From contig NEUO01000013.1 in assembly GCA_002304315.1 (NCBI GenBank), positions 1 to 39,666 of the forward strand: a stretch of 39,666 bases of DNA, read 5' to 3'. How positions within the stretch are numbered: position 1 is the stretch's first letter; every line of letters starts with the position of its first letter. The position numbers and the translations under genes were made by a program. Shown in pieces: positions 1 through 6,807 of this stretch. Source of the stretch: Verrucomicrobiia bacterium Tous-C4TDCM. GTDB taxonomy: Bacteria; Verrucomicrobiota; Verrucomicrobiia; Verrucomicrobiales; Akkermansiaceae. The notes beneath the pieces were generated by a model. That model was not told the DNA's origin. It was given only the letters and a program-made list of their open reading frames with translations, and ran no database searches.

Positions 1-123
1 CATAATCGCCCGGCCGCGCCCCGAAGGTCAGCCGGTTGACCACGTGCATCGGCCAATCGATTTCCGCCCCGGCCGGCGGCGTCAGCGTCCGCGGCAAGAT
101 CGCCGCCGTCGGTTTCCCGAACC
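1..123 (-). pseudogene. 3' part of host DUF1800 gene, cut by the prophage
   Basis: Read on the minus strand from the 13-bp repeat, this flank encodes an open frame continuing off the left edge. It contains HVVNRLTFGARPGD, the N-terminal signature of DUF1800 proteins (exported bacterial proteins of unknown biochemical role, often beside DUF1501 genes). The frame is continuous with the start fragment at the right end of the window: joining them at the repeat gives a signal peptide, a short linker ending WFGKP-TAAILPR, then the DUF1800 signature. This half has lost its own start codon and signal peptide, so the gene is probably inactive in the lysogen and repaired on excision. The family call rests on one short motif but fits the domain position expected after a signal peptide. 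Confidence 0.75.
111..123. repeat. attL core (13-bp direct repeat)
   Basis: GGTTTCCCGAACC occurs here and again, identically, at 39544-39556; the bases just outside differ. The integrase gene begins about 150 bp inside this copy, as usual for an attachment site. The host reading frame crosses the repeat without a shift when the flanks are joined, which supports it as the strand-exchange core. Identity cannot be extended beyond 13 bp. Confidence 0.85.
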
Positions 124-270
124 GCCGGCCAAGCCTGCAGGCCCGATGCCGCCGCCGTCCCGGCAAAGCGTTTTTCAGAGGAGGAACCGGCCAGAATTCG
201 GCTGCGGATTAGCGGACAGATCGGACACAAAGGTTTGCCTTGGGTGGCTACTTTTGTTCTACTTGGAACA
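124..270. other. attL-integrase intergenic region
   Basis: No gene is supported here. An AGAGGAGGAA purine run lies at about 177-186 but no start codon follows at a useful distance. CGGACA occurs twice at 213-218 and 222-227, nine bases apart. The segment probably holds integrase arm sites and the int promoter; neither could be assigned to specific bases. Confidence 0.4.
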
Positions 271-1530
271 ATGCTCCCCAAGATCTACCGCACGAACCAC
301 CCGACCGCGCCATGGCTCGTCGTTTACAGCGACCCCACGGACCACGACCGCCATGGCAAGGTGAAGAGGATCCGCCGCTGGTTCGCCCAGGAGGCCGAGG
401 CGCGCGCGCACCACACGAGCCTCGTGCGCGCCGCCGCCAACGTCGGCACCGCCGGCCTCAACATGGACGCCAAAGCCCGCGCCGATTATTTCTCGAGCCG
501 CCACCTCCTCGACGCCGCCGGCCTCCAGACCGCATCTTTGACCGACGTCGTCCGCGCCCACCTCGCCACCGCCCCGGTCCCGAGCAACGTCACGTTGCGC
601 GTCGACGCCCTGCTGGCCCAGTTCATCGAGACCAAGAGGAACGACGAGAACGCCGCGCCGCGCACCGTGCGCAATCTCTGGTACCGCCTCGACAGCTGGA
701 GGGAGCGCGAGGACCTCCGCACCGTCGGCGACATTTCGCAGGAGACGCTGCTCCGGCTCCGTTCCCGCCCGGGCGTGAGCGCGCAGAGCCGCATCAACGA
801 CATGGCCGCGGCGTCGTCGTTTTTGTCGTGGCTCGTTGAAAGAGAAATCGTGCCAACCAACCCGCTCCTCAAGCTGCGCCGCCCGCGCACCGACGTCCGC
901 CAGCCGAAGGTACTCCGCCCCCCGCAGGTGCGCGCCCTGCTTGAAGCGGCCCTTGCCCTCGGCGAGGGCCGCCTCGTTCGGTACCTCGCCCTGCAGCTTT
1001 TGGCGGGTTTGCGCCCGAGCGAAGCCGCCGAGCTGCGCCCGGAGCAGGTGACGACCGAGGGCACCGTGACCCTCGTCCGCGTCCTCCGCGGCAAGAAGCG
1101 CGGCAAGATCCGGTCCACGACCACGCTCCCGAATTTCCGCGCGTGGTGGGAGGCGGCCCCATGGCCAGCCCGCACCAAAGAGCCCGAGGGCACGCACGTG
1201 CGCCTATGGGACGAGCTGCGCGACCGCCGCCTATTCGACGCCATCCGCGAGCAGGCAGGCCTCCACGAATGGACCACCGACCCCGGCACCGGCGAGCGCC
1301 GCCGCACCGCCTCCCTGTGGCAAAGCGACATTTGCCGCCACACGTGGATCTCGGTCCGCATCCAGCAAACAAGGAACGAAGCGCTCGTCGCATTCGAGGC
1401 CGGCAACAGCCCAGAAATCATCCACGGCCACTACCTCGCCCTCATCAGCTCCGAAGAGGTGCGCCAGATCGAGGCGATCCGCCCGCAGCGTTTGACCCGG
1501 CGCAAGCCGGCACCTACAACCAAGCCATGA
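271..1530 (+). CDS. int: Tyrosine recombinase / phage integrase
   Basis: This 419-residue protein catalyses integration and excision at the flanking 13-bp repeats. The N-terminal half holds the arm- and core-binding regions; the catalytic domain starts near residue 205. Catalytic positions visible are Arg248 (AGLRPSEAAEL), Arg356-His357 (DICRHTW) and the nucleophile Tyr388 (IHGHY). Two usual positions are replaced: the first His of the HxxR box is Asp353 and the late His/Trp is Asn379 (AGNSP). The GNSP..I..HY arrangement is one I associate with integrases of Verrucomicrobiota. ATG at 271 was chosen because MLPKIYRTNHPTAPW looks like a natural N-terminus; an in-frame TTG at 235 would add 12 residues. 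The stop overlaps the next start (ATGA). It lies immediately inside attL. Confidence 0.93.
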   Translation: MLPKIYRTNHPTAPWLVVYSDPTDHDRHGKVKRIRRWFAQEAEARAHHTSLVRAAANVGTAGLNMDAKARADYFSSRHLLDAAGLQTASLTDVVRAHLATAPVPSNVTLRVDALLAQFIETKRNDENAAPRTVRNLWYRLDSWREREDLRTVGDISQETLLRLRSRPGVSAQSRINDMAAASSFLSWLVEREIVPTNPLLKLRRPRTDVRQPKVLRPPQVRALLEAALALGEGRLVRYLALQLLAGLRPSEAAELRPEQVTTEGTVTLVRVLRGKKRGKIRSTTTLPNFRAWWEAAPWPARTKEPEGTHVRLWDELRDRRLFDAIREQAGLHEWTTDPGTGERRRTASLWQSDICRHTWISVRIQQTRNEALVAFEAGNSPEIIHGHYLALISSEEVRQIEAIRPQRLTRRKPAPTTKP

Positions 1531-1817
1531 ATCCTGCCCGCGCCATCGTCATCGCCCTTGCCGCCGTCGTCGGATTTTCAGCCGGCGCCCTTTGGCACCG
1601 CAGCCACACCGCCCGCTTCGAGATCGTGAACGTCGGCCCCGACCGCAGCTGGATCGCGCGCCTCGACCGCAGCACCGGCACCGTCGCCATGTACGATCGA
1701 CAGCGCGGCGCGTGGATTGCCGTCACCGAGCCGAACCCGTTTGACCGATTCGACGCAAGAGAGACGGCGGCAAAATTGCCTTCAGGGTGGAAGTTGGCCG
1801 ACGAGGCCACCAAGTAA
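1527..1817 (+). CDS. Small membrane-anchored protein with an NPFDRFD motif
   Basis: A 96-residue protein whose ATG overlaps the integrase stop, so the two are translationally coupled. Residues about 5-22 (ARAIVIALAAVVGFSAGALW) form one membrane segment or uncleaved signal anchor. The rest is a small beta-rich region (FEIVNVGPDRSWIARLD) followed by NPFDRFD near residue 70 and a short tail. The same NPFDRFD motif occurs twice at the very N-terminus of the giant virion protein at the other end of the prophage. Being next to int and away from the late genes, it could be made in the lysogen. A role in superinfection exclusion or in docking the giant protein at the membrane is conceivable but is inference. 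I know no named family for it. Confidence 0.75.
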   Translation: MNPARAIVIALAAVVGFSAGALWHRSHTARFEIVNVGPDRSWIARLDRSTGTVAMYDRQRGAWIAVTEPNPFDRFDARETAAKLPSGWKLADEATK

Positions 1818-1825
1818 CTGACGGC

Positions 1826-2320
1826 TTACTTTTTTGCCGCCTGCGGACGGGAGGGAGCCGCCGCAGCAGCCTTAGCTTCATCCAGGAGCACCACCACATC
1901 GCCCAACTCGGCCCGATGCCGAACGATCATACGCGCCAAATCCTCGATCGTTTCGCGGACGTCGTCGTGAACTAAGCACTCCTCCGCGATCAGCGCCAAA
2001 TCCGCGCCGAGGCTGCCTGAAGCAAGATCAGCCTCCTCGGAAGCCGCCGACACGCGAACGTGGCGCTCGTCCAAGCCGGCCACCTCGGCGACCTTCACCA
2101 GATCGCGGAGCCATGCGACCAGCAGCTGCGCGCGTTGCGCGCGGTCGCTCGAAATGACGGCGCAGAGCGTGCCCACTTGATCGGGCATCGGATCGCGGCC
2201 GGAAAGAATGCGGGAAATTGTGCTGTGGGAGATGCCGGACCGGCCAGCTAGGTCCTGTTGCGAAAGCGCCGGCGTTTGAAGCGCCATCAGATCGCGAAGG
2301 GTAGTTTGGAACAAGCTCAC
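1826..2320 (-). CDS. HTH phage repressor (CI-like)
   Basis: The only leftward phage gene, 164 residues from GTG at 2320. Residues about 17-50 (SQQDLAGRSGISHSTISRIL) are a classical XRE-type helix-turn-helix. The C-terminal half is helical and ends in an Ala/Lys-rich tail; no S24/LexA-type Ser-Lys protease signature is visible, so RecA-stimulated self-cleavage is not expected. It faces the early genes across a divergent region with operator-like repeats starting 13 bp upstream of its start. This is the layout of a lysogeny repressor. An upstream ATG at 2380 would extend it by 20 hydrophobic residues and run translation through the operators, so the GTG (or a TTG two codons later) is preferred. 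It converges on the 1527 gene with an 8-bp gap. Confidence 0.85.
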   Translation of the reverse strand: MSLFQTTLRDLMALQTPALSQQDLAGRSGISHSTISRILSGRDPMPDQVGTLCAVISSDRAQRAQLLVAWLRDLVKVAEVAGLDERHVRVSAASEEADLASGSLGADLALIAEECLVHDDVRETIEDLARMIVRHRAELGDVVVLLDEAKAAAAAPSRPQAAKK

Positions 2321-2332
2321 GGCGAGAGCCGC

Positions 2333-2344
2333 GCACAAATGTGC
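2333..2344. promoter_or_regulatory. Operator O1 of the immunity region
   Basis: GCACAAATGTGC has perfect 5-bp inverted arms around AA. It differs at one base from the site at 2386-2397. It lies just upstream of the repressor start, as expected for autoregulation. Repressor binding is inferred. Confidence 0.65.
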
Positions 2345-2374
2345 AGCGAATGCAAGAATGAGCTTGATAAGGAT

Positions 2375-2389
2375 GTGCATGCGATGCAC
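2375..2389. promoter_or_regulatory. Operator O2 (inverted repeat)
   Basis: GTGCATGCGATGCAC has perfect 6-bp arms around GCG. It overlaps the left arm of the neighbouring site at 2386-2397 and uses the same GTGC/GCAC half sites. It may be a weaker or differently spaced site for the same repressor, or a site for another regulator. Confidence 0.5.
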
Positions 2390-2397
2390 GAATGTGC
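2386..2397. promoter_or_regulatory. Operator O3 of the immunity region
   Basis: GCACGAATGTGC matches O1 at 11 of 12 bases. The centres of the two sites are 53 bp apart, about five helical turns, which would allow cooperative binding on one DNA face. It ends six bases before the ATG of the first rightward early gene, so binding would block its transcription. Confidence 0.65.
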
Positions 2398-2403
2398 GGG
2401 CGA

Positions 2404-2603
2404 TGAAACAGACGGGAGACACCACCGCCGACTTTCTACTGGAGCGGCTCCGCCTTTTGCGCCGGCTCGGCTCGCCCGAGCAGAAGCGCGACGTGGAGCG
2501 CTGGGAGCAGATCGTCCGCAGCCACGCCCAAGCCGAAAACCTCGGACAGGTCGTCAATTTTGCGACGCCCACCCCAGCCCCCCAGCCCGCCTCGACCACA
2601 TGA
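2404..2603 (+). CDS. Small early protein, first rightward gene
   Basis: A 65-residue hypothetical protein starting six bases after the operator cluster, where cro or cII would sit in lambdoid phages. It is strongly helical in the middle (FLLERLRLLRRLGSPEQ, ERWEQIVRSHAQAENLG) with a Pro/Thr-rich tail. No clear helix-turn-helix was seen, so it is not called Cro. ATG at 2404 was chosen; an in-frame ATG at 2358 lies among the operators. Its stop overlaps the next start (ATGA), so it is coupled to the Xis-like gene. Confidence 0.65.
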
Positions 2604-2923
2604 GAAACAACCACGCCGCGCTCACGCGCACCGACACCGGAGGACTCGACCTCCGCTGGTTCCCGACCGCCGCCGCCGCCGCCGAGGTGGCCAAGGACCG
2701 CGAGATCGCGCCGCCCAAACCCGCGCGCGGCATCTTGGTCGGCAAGCTCGCCCAGGAGCTCGGCCTCCATCCGCGCACCGTTCGGCGCGCATGGCAGAAC
2801 GGACAGATCCCCGGCGTGGAATTGAGCGCCCGTCGCCTCCTGATTCCGCGCGACGCCTGCAACCTCATCAAGACGTACGGCCTCGGCGGATACATTCGCC
2901 GGATCGCCGCCGGCCGCCACTAA
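2600..2923 (+). CDS. Excisionase-like / MerR-type HTH protein
   Basis: A 107-residue protein. Its C-terminal half (GILVGKLAQELGLHPRTVRR, followed by AWQNGQIPGVELSARRLLIP) matches the HTH_17/excisionase fold: a winged helix with the typical W..G.IPG..L..RRLLIPR pattern seen in small phage DNA-binding proteins. The first 45 residues are low-complexity (Ala-rich) and probably disordered. Lying in the operon directly opposite the repressor, it may be the excisionase or an early transcriptional regulator; the sequence does not decide between these. It overlaps the upstream gene by four bases. Confidence 0.72.
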   Translation: MRNNHAALTRTDTGGLDLRWFPTAAAAAEVAKDREIAPPKPARGILVGKLAQELGLHPRTVRRAWQNGQIPGVELSARRLLIPRDACNLIKTYGLGGYIRRIAAGRH

Positions 2924-2940
2924 CCGCCACCCCGACCACC

Positions 2941-3078
2941 ATGAACGCCACTGGCAAACGCGCCCGCAAACGCTCGGGCTTGAATCACGCGCAGCTCCAC
3001 CGCGCCAACCACACCGTCAAATCCCCCGACAAGGTGCAACGCGCCGGCTGGGTCGGGGAGCGGAGGAAGCGCGCATGA
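2941..3078 (+). CDS. Very small basic protein
   Basis: Encodes 45 residues rich in Arg, Lys and His (KRARKRSGLNHAQLHRANHT) with no recognisable family. It is supported by its fit in the operon: a 17-bp gap after the Xis-like gene and an ATGA overlap with the following gene. The start context (GACCACCATG) is the C-rich, Shine-Dalgarno-free type common across this prophage. Its basic character suggests nucleic-acid binding, but nothing more can be said. Confidence 0.5.
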   Translation: MNATGKRARKRSGLNHAQLHRANHTVKSPDKVQRAGWVGERRKRA

Positions 3079-3413
3079 GCAGCAACCCGAACTGCTCCAC
3101 CTGCCGCTGGTGGAAGAAGATCCCGGTCAAAGGCGACCTCCGCGTGACCCCGCTCGGGAGCGTCGGCGAATGCACCGGCGGCCCGCCGCCGCAGGATTTC
3201 CGCTTCCCGCGCACCGACGCCACGATGAGCTGCAAATCCCACGAGCCGTTTCCGGCGGAGCCGAAGGAGCCGAGGGGGCCCGACCGCTTGGAGCATTTCG
3301 GCTCCGGCGCCGCTACTGCCAACGCCCAGCCAGAGGGAAGCAGCGTCGCGACGCCCGAGTTCGACCTCGACACCGCGCCGCCCAAGGCCCGCGGAGGAAA
3401 GGGCAAACGATGA
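3075..3413 (+). CDS. Cys-containing small phage protein, probable zinc binder
   Basis: A 112-residue protein with Cys7-x-x-Cys10 (NCSTCRWW), Cys33 (GECTGGPPP) and Cys53 followed by His56 (MSCKSHEP). This spacing recurs in small phage and prophage proteins that begin NCxxCxxW and have G-x-C-x-x-x-PP then a late C near the first third of the chain; these are likely zinc-bound beta proteins of unknown role. The C-terminal half is Gly/Ala/Pro-rich and probably disordered. It overlaps both neighbours by four bases (ATGA), so it belongs to a tightly coupled early operon. Confidence 0.7.
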   Translation: MSSNPNCSTCRWWKKIPVKGDLRVTPLGSVGECTGGPPPQDFRFPRTDATMSCKSHEPFPAEPKEPRGPDRLEHFGSGAATANAQPEGSSVATPEFDLDTAPPKARGGKGKR

Positions 3414-3676
3414 AGGCGAAGCACGGCTGGCCGCGCCGCATGTGGGCCGACATCGACCCGACCGGAACGCTCGCCATCTACGAGACCAAGGCGGAGCAGC
3501 GCGCCGTTCGACCGGACCTGAAGCCGATCCGCGTCGTGATTTACCCGGAACTTGCGCAAACTTCGGGTAGCGCACGACGGCACACAAACACGCCGACGCA
3601 GGGCACGATTGTGGGGGCCATGCGCCGAGCCATTGGCACCGCACCGCGTACGATCACGCGCTGGAACCGGAACTGA
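3410..3676 (+). CDS. Hypothetical early protein
   Basis: An 88-residue product of unknown family. A beta-rich opening (MWADIDPTGTLAIYET, KPIRVVIYPE) is followed by a basic, Thr-rich segment ending with a possible short helix-turn-helix-like stretch (AMRRAIGTAPRTITRWNRN). The start overlaps the upstream stop as ATGA, with a GGAGG run about 12 bases upstream, one of the few genes here with a plausible ribosome-binding site. Position suggests an early accessory protein. Confidence 0.6.
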   Translation: MKAKHGWPRRMWADIDPTGTLAIYETKAEQRAVRPDLKPIRVVIYPELAQTSGSARRHTNTPTQGTIVGAMRRAIGTAPRTITRWNRN

Positions 3677-3678
3677 CC

Positions 3679-4065
3679 ATGCACGCCACCAGACCCAGGC
3701 GCCCGCGCCCCGTGCACAGCCATCCAAAGAGGATCTGCCCGAACGGCTACAAGTGGGCCCTCGGCGAGCGTCAGCCGCAGGAATGGGCGCGCAGGATCGA
3801 CGCCCTCGACCCGCGGATCCAGCCCGCCGTGGCCTGCATCGTCTGGTGGGATTTCTTTTCCGCCGCCACGCGCGCCGATTACGCGACGCACCTCGATCAC
3901 CTGATCGATAAGAAGCAGGAGGACGGGCACGACGCCGGCGTCGTGAACGCATTGGTCGACCTCGGCTACCCGAAGCACGTCGCCGAGGCCCGCCTCGCCC
4001 GCTCCGCCAAGATCACCGCTGGCCGCCGAGGCCGCCCCATTGGCGCCTACCACCAATTCGTATGA
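3679..4065 (+). CDS. Hypothetical early protein
   Basis: A 128-residue protein that I do not recognise. A basic Pro/Arg-rich start is followed by a mostly helical body with many aromatic residues (ACIVWWDFFSAATRADYATH) and a conserved-looking C-terminal stretch (ALVDLGYPKHVAEARLARSA). It starts two bases after the previous stop and ends in an ATGA overlap with the following gene. Similar lone helical proteins are common among early genes, and no function is claimed. Confidence 0.6.
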   Translation: MHATRPRRPRPVHSHPKRICPNGYKWALGERQPQEWARRIDALDPRIQPAVACIVWWDFFSAATRADYATHLDHLIDKKQEDGHDAGVVNALVDLGYPKHVAEARLARSAKITAGRRGRPIGAYHQFV

Positions 4066-4424
4066 GCACCCAACCACAGCAGCCGGCCACGGCCGGCAAC
4101 TTCATTGCCCTCCTGCAGGGCAAGACCGGAGGCGTCACGCTTCCCCAGCTGGACGAAGAACTCGCCCAGCTCGTCAGCGCCGTCCGAGCGACGGGCCGCA
4201 AAGGCACCCTGACCTACAAGGTCACGATCCTCCCGAACGCCAAGCAAGGCGTCCGCATCGAGGACACCGTCGACATCAAGGAGCCGAAGCAGGAGCGCGG
4301 CGTCTCCTTTTTCTGGGTCGGAGAAAGCGGAGCCCTGCTCCGCAACGACCCCAACCAGATGGTCATGGCGCTCAAGGTCGTACCGGACGCCACCCAGGAA
4401 CCCCTTCGAGTCGCCACCCAATAA
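4062..4424 (+). CDS. Small phage protein upstream of DUF2303
   Basis: A 120-residue protein predicted as an alpha/beta fold: an N-terminal helix (LPQLDEELAQLVSAVRATG), then beta strands (GTLTYKVTILPN, ISFFWV-type segment VSFFWVGESGALLRNDPNQ). It immediately precedes a DUF2303 gene; from memory such a pair recurs in temperate phage early regions, suggesting they act together. The biochemical role is unknown. It is coupled to the upstream gene by ATGA, with 11 bp to the next start. Confidence 0.65.
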   Translation: MSTQPQQPATAGNFIALLQGKTGGVTLPQLDEELAQLVSAVRATGRKGTLTYKVTILPNAKQGVRIEDTVDIKEPKQERGVSFFWVGESGALLRNDPNQMVMALKVVPDATQEPLRVATQ

Positions 4425-4435
4425 GAACCACCAGC

Positions 4436-5356
4436 ATGAATCCATCCACCGCCACAGCCGCCAGCACGCCCGACCGCAGCATGGTCGAGGCCATCGCCGA
4501 CCTCGCCCGCATGGGCATCCCGCGCCACAACACCCTCGAACAGGGAGATGAGCCGGCCATTGTTTGGCCGGACAAGACGATCACGCGCCTCGAAGGCCTG
4601 CTCGACCGGCCCCTCCGCAAGCGCGGCACCGGCACCTTCGAGACCGCCGAATCCTTCATTGCCTACGTCCTGAAGCACAAGGAGACCGGCACGGAAATCG
4701 TCGGCGACGCCAACGAACAGCGCGGTAGTTTCAGTGCGCTGCTCGACTACCACAAGCCGAACACCGATGGCGTTATCGCGGCCAGCTGGACGGAGCACCG
4801 CGCCACGCTGAACCTGACGCCGACCCCGGAGTGGACGCGATGGATCGGCAAAAACCGCACCAGCCTCGACCAGCGCGCCTTTGCCGAATTCCTCGAGGAC
4901 AACGTCGCCGACGTTATCGTCCCGGCGGCCGGTGCCGTCACGCTGAACAGCGCGAACGAAGTCTTCCCCACGCAGCAGCAGCTCCTGAGCATCGCCGCCA
5001 CGCTGCAGGTGAAGACCGATGTGGCATTCGACAGCCGCATCAAGCTCCAGAACGGGCAGCAGCAGCTGACGTACGTCGAGAAAATGGAAGGCGGCCACGG
5101 CGAGAACGGCACGCTGCCAATTCCCGAGCGATTCGCGCTCGCCGTCGCGCCCTTCCGCGGGACGCCGAAGTACCAGGTCCTCTGCCGACTCCGCTACCGC
5201 GCGGCCGGCGGCAAGGCGACGTTCAGCTACGAGATCGAGCGGCCCCAAAAGATCGTGGAATCGGCCTTCAACGACATCCGCAGCTTGATCAGCGAGAAGA
5301 CCGGAATCCTGCCGCTGGTCGGCAGCATCACCCCCGACACCCGCCCGAACCGCTGA
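4436..5356 (+). CDS. DUF2303 family protein (YfdQ-like)
   Basis: A 306-residue protein. The features fitting DUF2303 are a central ESFIAYVLKHK segment, SALLDYHKP with a following W-x-x-H region, a middle segment on the integrity of a carried-out test for edge residues (RAFAEFLEDNVADV), and a C-terminal beta-rich region (FALAVAPFRGTPKYQVLCRL) ending in a helix (VESAFNDIRSLISEKTG). DUF2303 proteins, including YfdQ of E. coli prophage CPS-53, occur in early or recombination regions of phages; their activity is not established. The length is typical of the family. It is followed by a 91-bp gap holding a stable hairpin, which may limit read-through into the next genes. Confidence 0.82.
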   Translation: MNPSTATAASTPDRSMVEAIADLARMGIPRHNTLEQGDEPAIVWPDKTITRLEGLLDRPLRKRGTGTFETAESFIAYVLKHKETGTEIVGDANEQRGSFSALLDYHKPNTDGVIAASWTEHRATLNLTPTPEWTRWIGKNRTSLDQRAFAEFLEDNVADVIVPAAGAVTLNSANEVFPTQQQLLSIAATLQVKTDVAFDSRIKLQNGQQQLTYVEKMEGGHGENGTLPIPERFALAVAPFRGTPKYQVLCRLRYRAAGGKATFSYEIERPQKIVESAFNDIRSLISEKTGILPLVGSITPDTRPNR

Positions 5357-5386
5357 GCGAGACCTTGCACCGCAAGACGCGGAGCA

Positions 5387-5434
5387 GCGAGGGAGGGCCG
5401 TAGCGTCGCAGAGGAGGACACGGCCCTTCCTCGC
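5387..5434 (+). terminator. Long hairpin after the DUF2303 gene
   Basis: Bases 5387-5401 and 5420-5434 form a 15-bp stem with one G-U pair and an 18-base loop. There is no clean T-run after it (AACCTTT), so it may be an attenuator, a processing site or a weak terminator. The 5357-5447 gap holds no other feature. Confidence 0.55.
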
Positions 5435-5447
5435 AACCTTTCCAACC

Positions 5448-5816
5448 ATGACCACCCAGGCACAGCCATGGCACGAGATCCTCGCCGAGTTGCGAGGCCG
5501 GCGGCTGGCCATCTACGACGACATGATGCGCTACGGCGCGCACGCGATCGATTGGGAGGCCATCAGCGTCGCGCACTCCGACGACGTCGACTGGCTATGG
5601 CGCCACCGTTTCATCGAGCGCGACGAAGGCCCGCCATGGCGCGCCCGCCCCGCGCTCGAGGCCAAGCGGATCTTTGAGCAGGTCGGTCCAGAGAACACCG
5701 GCCGCCGGCCGCTGCCGCGCCACACCGCCCCGACCCCGGCGGAGCCCGTCCGCTACCAAGTCCCGATCCAGAGCCACCAAGCCGAGATGTTCGCCCTTGA
5801 GGGCTACCGCGGATGA
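5448..5816 (+). CDS. Hypothetical early protein
   Basis: A 122-residue protein of unknown family. The N-terminal two thirds look like a small winged helix (WHEILAELRGRRLAIYDDMM, then WEAISVAHSDDVDWLWRHRF and a short R..GPPWRARP wing). This arrangement fits a DNA-binding role, but the similarity is only at the level of predicted structure. The C-terminal third is Pro-rich. It follows the long hairpin at 5387-5434 and overlaps the next gene by four bases. Confidence 0.6.
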   Translation: MTTQAQPWHEILAELRGRRLAIYDDMMRYGAHAIDWEAISVAHSDDVDWLWRHRFIERDEGPPWRARPALEAKRIFEQVGPENTGRRPLPRHTAPTPAEPVRYQVPIQSHQAEMFALEGYRG

Positions 5817-6154
5817 ACACCCGCATTTTCACCGGCTACATTCCCGCGGACGCGGAGGGCGCTTATTCCCCGGCGACTGCGACGGCGCCCGCGCAGCCGC
5901 GCCTCATCTTCGAGGTGATCACCCGGAACAGCCGCAAGATCGAGTACCCCGAGAAGTGCGTGATCGATGACCCGGCCCTGATCGCCGAATACCGCGACCT
6001 TTGCACCACCGGCCGCGTGGTGCTGGTGCAGGGCGAAGGCACAGCCAGGCCCTACTACGAGCGCGACCGCATCAAGGGCTACGTCCGCGAGACCATCGTG
6101 ACGCACATGGAATTTCCCGACCGGAGCAAACGAAAGCAGGAGGACCCCTCATGA
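5813..6154 (+). CDS. SSB-like OB-fold protein (predicted)
   Basis: A 113-residue protein with an opening strand (RIFTGYI), a central strand (LIFEVITRN) and a C-terminal segment GRVVLVQGEGTARPYYERDR followed by KGYVRETIVTHMEF. The order and spacing parallel single-stranded DNA-binding proteins, whose third quarter reads G..V.VEGRLR.R.Y.D..G..RY.TE.V...ME. The acidic C-terminal tip typical of cellular SSBs is missing; the chain ends in SKRKQEDPS. If correct, it would protect single-stranded DNA during replication or recombination, which fits its place before the replication genes. It overlaps both neighbours by four bases. Confidence 0.5.
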   Translation: MNTRIFTGYIPADAEGAYSPATATAPAQPRLIFEVITRNSRKIEYPEKCVIDDPALIAEYRDLCTTGRVVLVQGEGTARPYYERDRIKGYVRETIVTHMEFPDRSKRKQEDPS

Positions 6155-6501
6155 CGACCACAGAGCAAAAGACCGACCGCGGACTCGGCGAATTGCTGAC
6201 CGCCATCCTTGGCCACAGATACAAGGCGATCAAGGCAGGCCAGGAGATCGAGCCCTTCCGCGTCACGCGCGCGGAGAGCGGCCGAATCGCGGAGTACCTC
6301 CGGCAGGTGCCGGGACGACCGGCGCAAGAAATGTTCGGCGTCGCCCTCCTGTTGGACGAGCCGGCCGCGCTTTGCTGCCCGGAGTGCGCGACCACCACAG
6401 GCCTCGAAGAGATCCTAGAGGCCAGCTTTGCCCGCGGGATCCTGCAATGCCCGCGCTGCCAGATCGGCTCGCCGGCCCGCGAGTGGAGCAACCCGGCATG
6501 A
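6151..6501 (+). CDS. Small zinc-ribbon protein
   Basis: A 116-residue protein with two CxxC knuckles, Cys76-Pro-Glu-Cys79 and Cys100-Pro-Arg-Cys103, spaced as in a zinc ribbon. The N-terminal half is helical (LGELLTAILGHRYKAIKAGQ). Such ribbons occur in nucleic-acid-binding and transcription-linked proteins; the target is unknown. An AGGAGG sequence lies nine bases before the ATG, one of the clearest ribosome-binding sites in the window, so this gene may be expressed more strongly than its neighbours. It overlaps both neighbours by four bases. Confidence 0.68.
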   Translation: MTTTEQKTDRGLGELLTAILGHRYKAIKAGQEIEPFRVTRAESGRIAEYLRQVPGRPAQEMFGVALLLDEPAALCCPECATTTGLEEILEASFARGILQCPRCQIGSPAREWSNPA

Positions 6502-6782
6502 CACCACCGACCACAGCGCGTATCCCCTACGGCATGGCCAAGGCCATCGTCGGCCGGATGGCCATCGGCGAGACACACGTGGTTCGACCCGAGCACCTCG
6601 TGGCGTTCCACAACGCAGCCCGGCGCCTTGGCCTACGGCTCGCGACAACGAGCTTCCGGCGCGAGGGAGCCATGCGGCACCGGATCGTCCGCGTCGCCCT
6701 CGAATGGCGGCAGGACGGCCGCGCGATGATGCGCCTCCCCCGCCGTCACCGCACCGCCGGCAGATTTATGGCCGCAGCCTGA
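6498..6782 (+). CDS. Hypothetical basic early protein
   Basis: A 94-residue, Arg-rich protein without a recognised family. The first half reads MTPPTTARIPYGMAKAIVGR with helix-prone segments and HNAARRLGLRLATTSFRR; the second half is beta-prone and basic (HRIVRVALEWRQDG). It resembles small DNA-binding accessory proteins by composition only. Its ATG overlaps the zinc-ribbon gene stop and it lies 25 bp before the replication organizer, so it is likely part of the replication operon. Confidence 0.55.
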   Translation: MTPPTTARIPYGMAKAIVGRMAIGETHVVRPEHLVAFHNAARRLGLRLATTSFRREGAMRHRIVRVALEWRQDGRAMMRLPRRHRTAGRFMAAA

Positions 6783-6807
6783 ACAACCACCGAGACCCCC
6801 GACCTTC

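Noticed and set aside
44-364. A short open frame in the left flank running into the integrase region
   Set aside because: It overlaps the host DUF1800 remnant, attL and the integrase start, and is Arg/Pro-rich shadow sequence.
1818-1850. A bidirectional terminator between the 1527 gene and the repressor, suggested by a T6 run
   Set aside because: Only weak 4-bp stems are present next to the T-run, and the run lies in the repressor's lysine codons.
2320-2380. Repressor start at ATG 2380 instead of GTG 2320
   Set aside because: It would add 20 hydrophobic residues not expected before an XRE domain and would place the operators inside the coding region.
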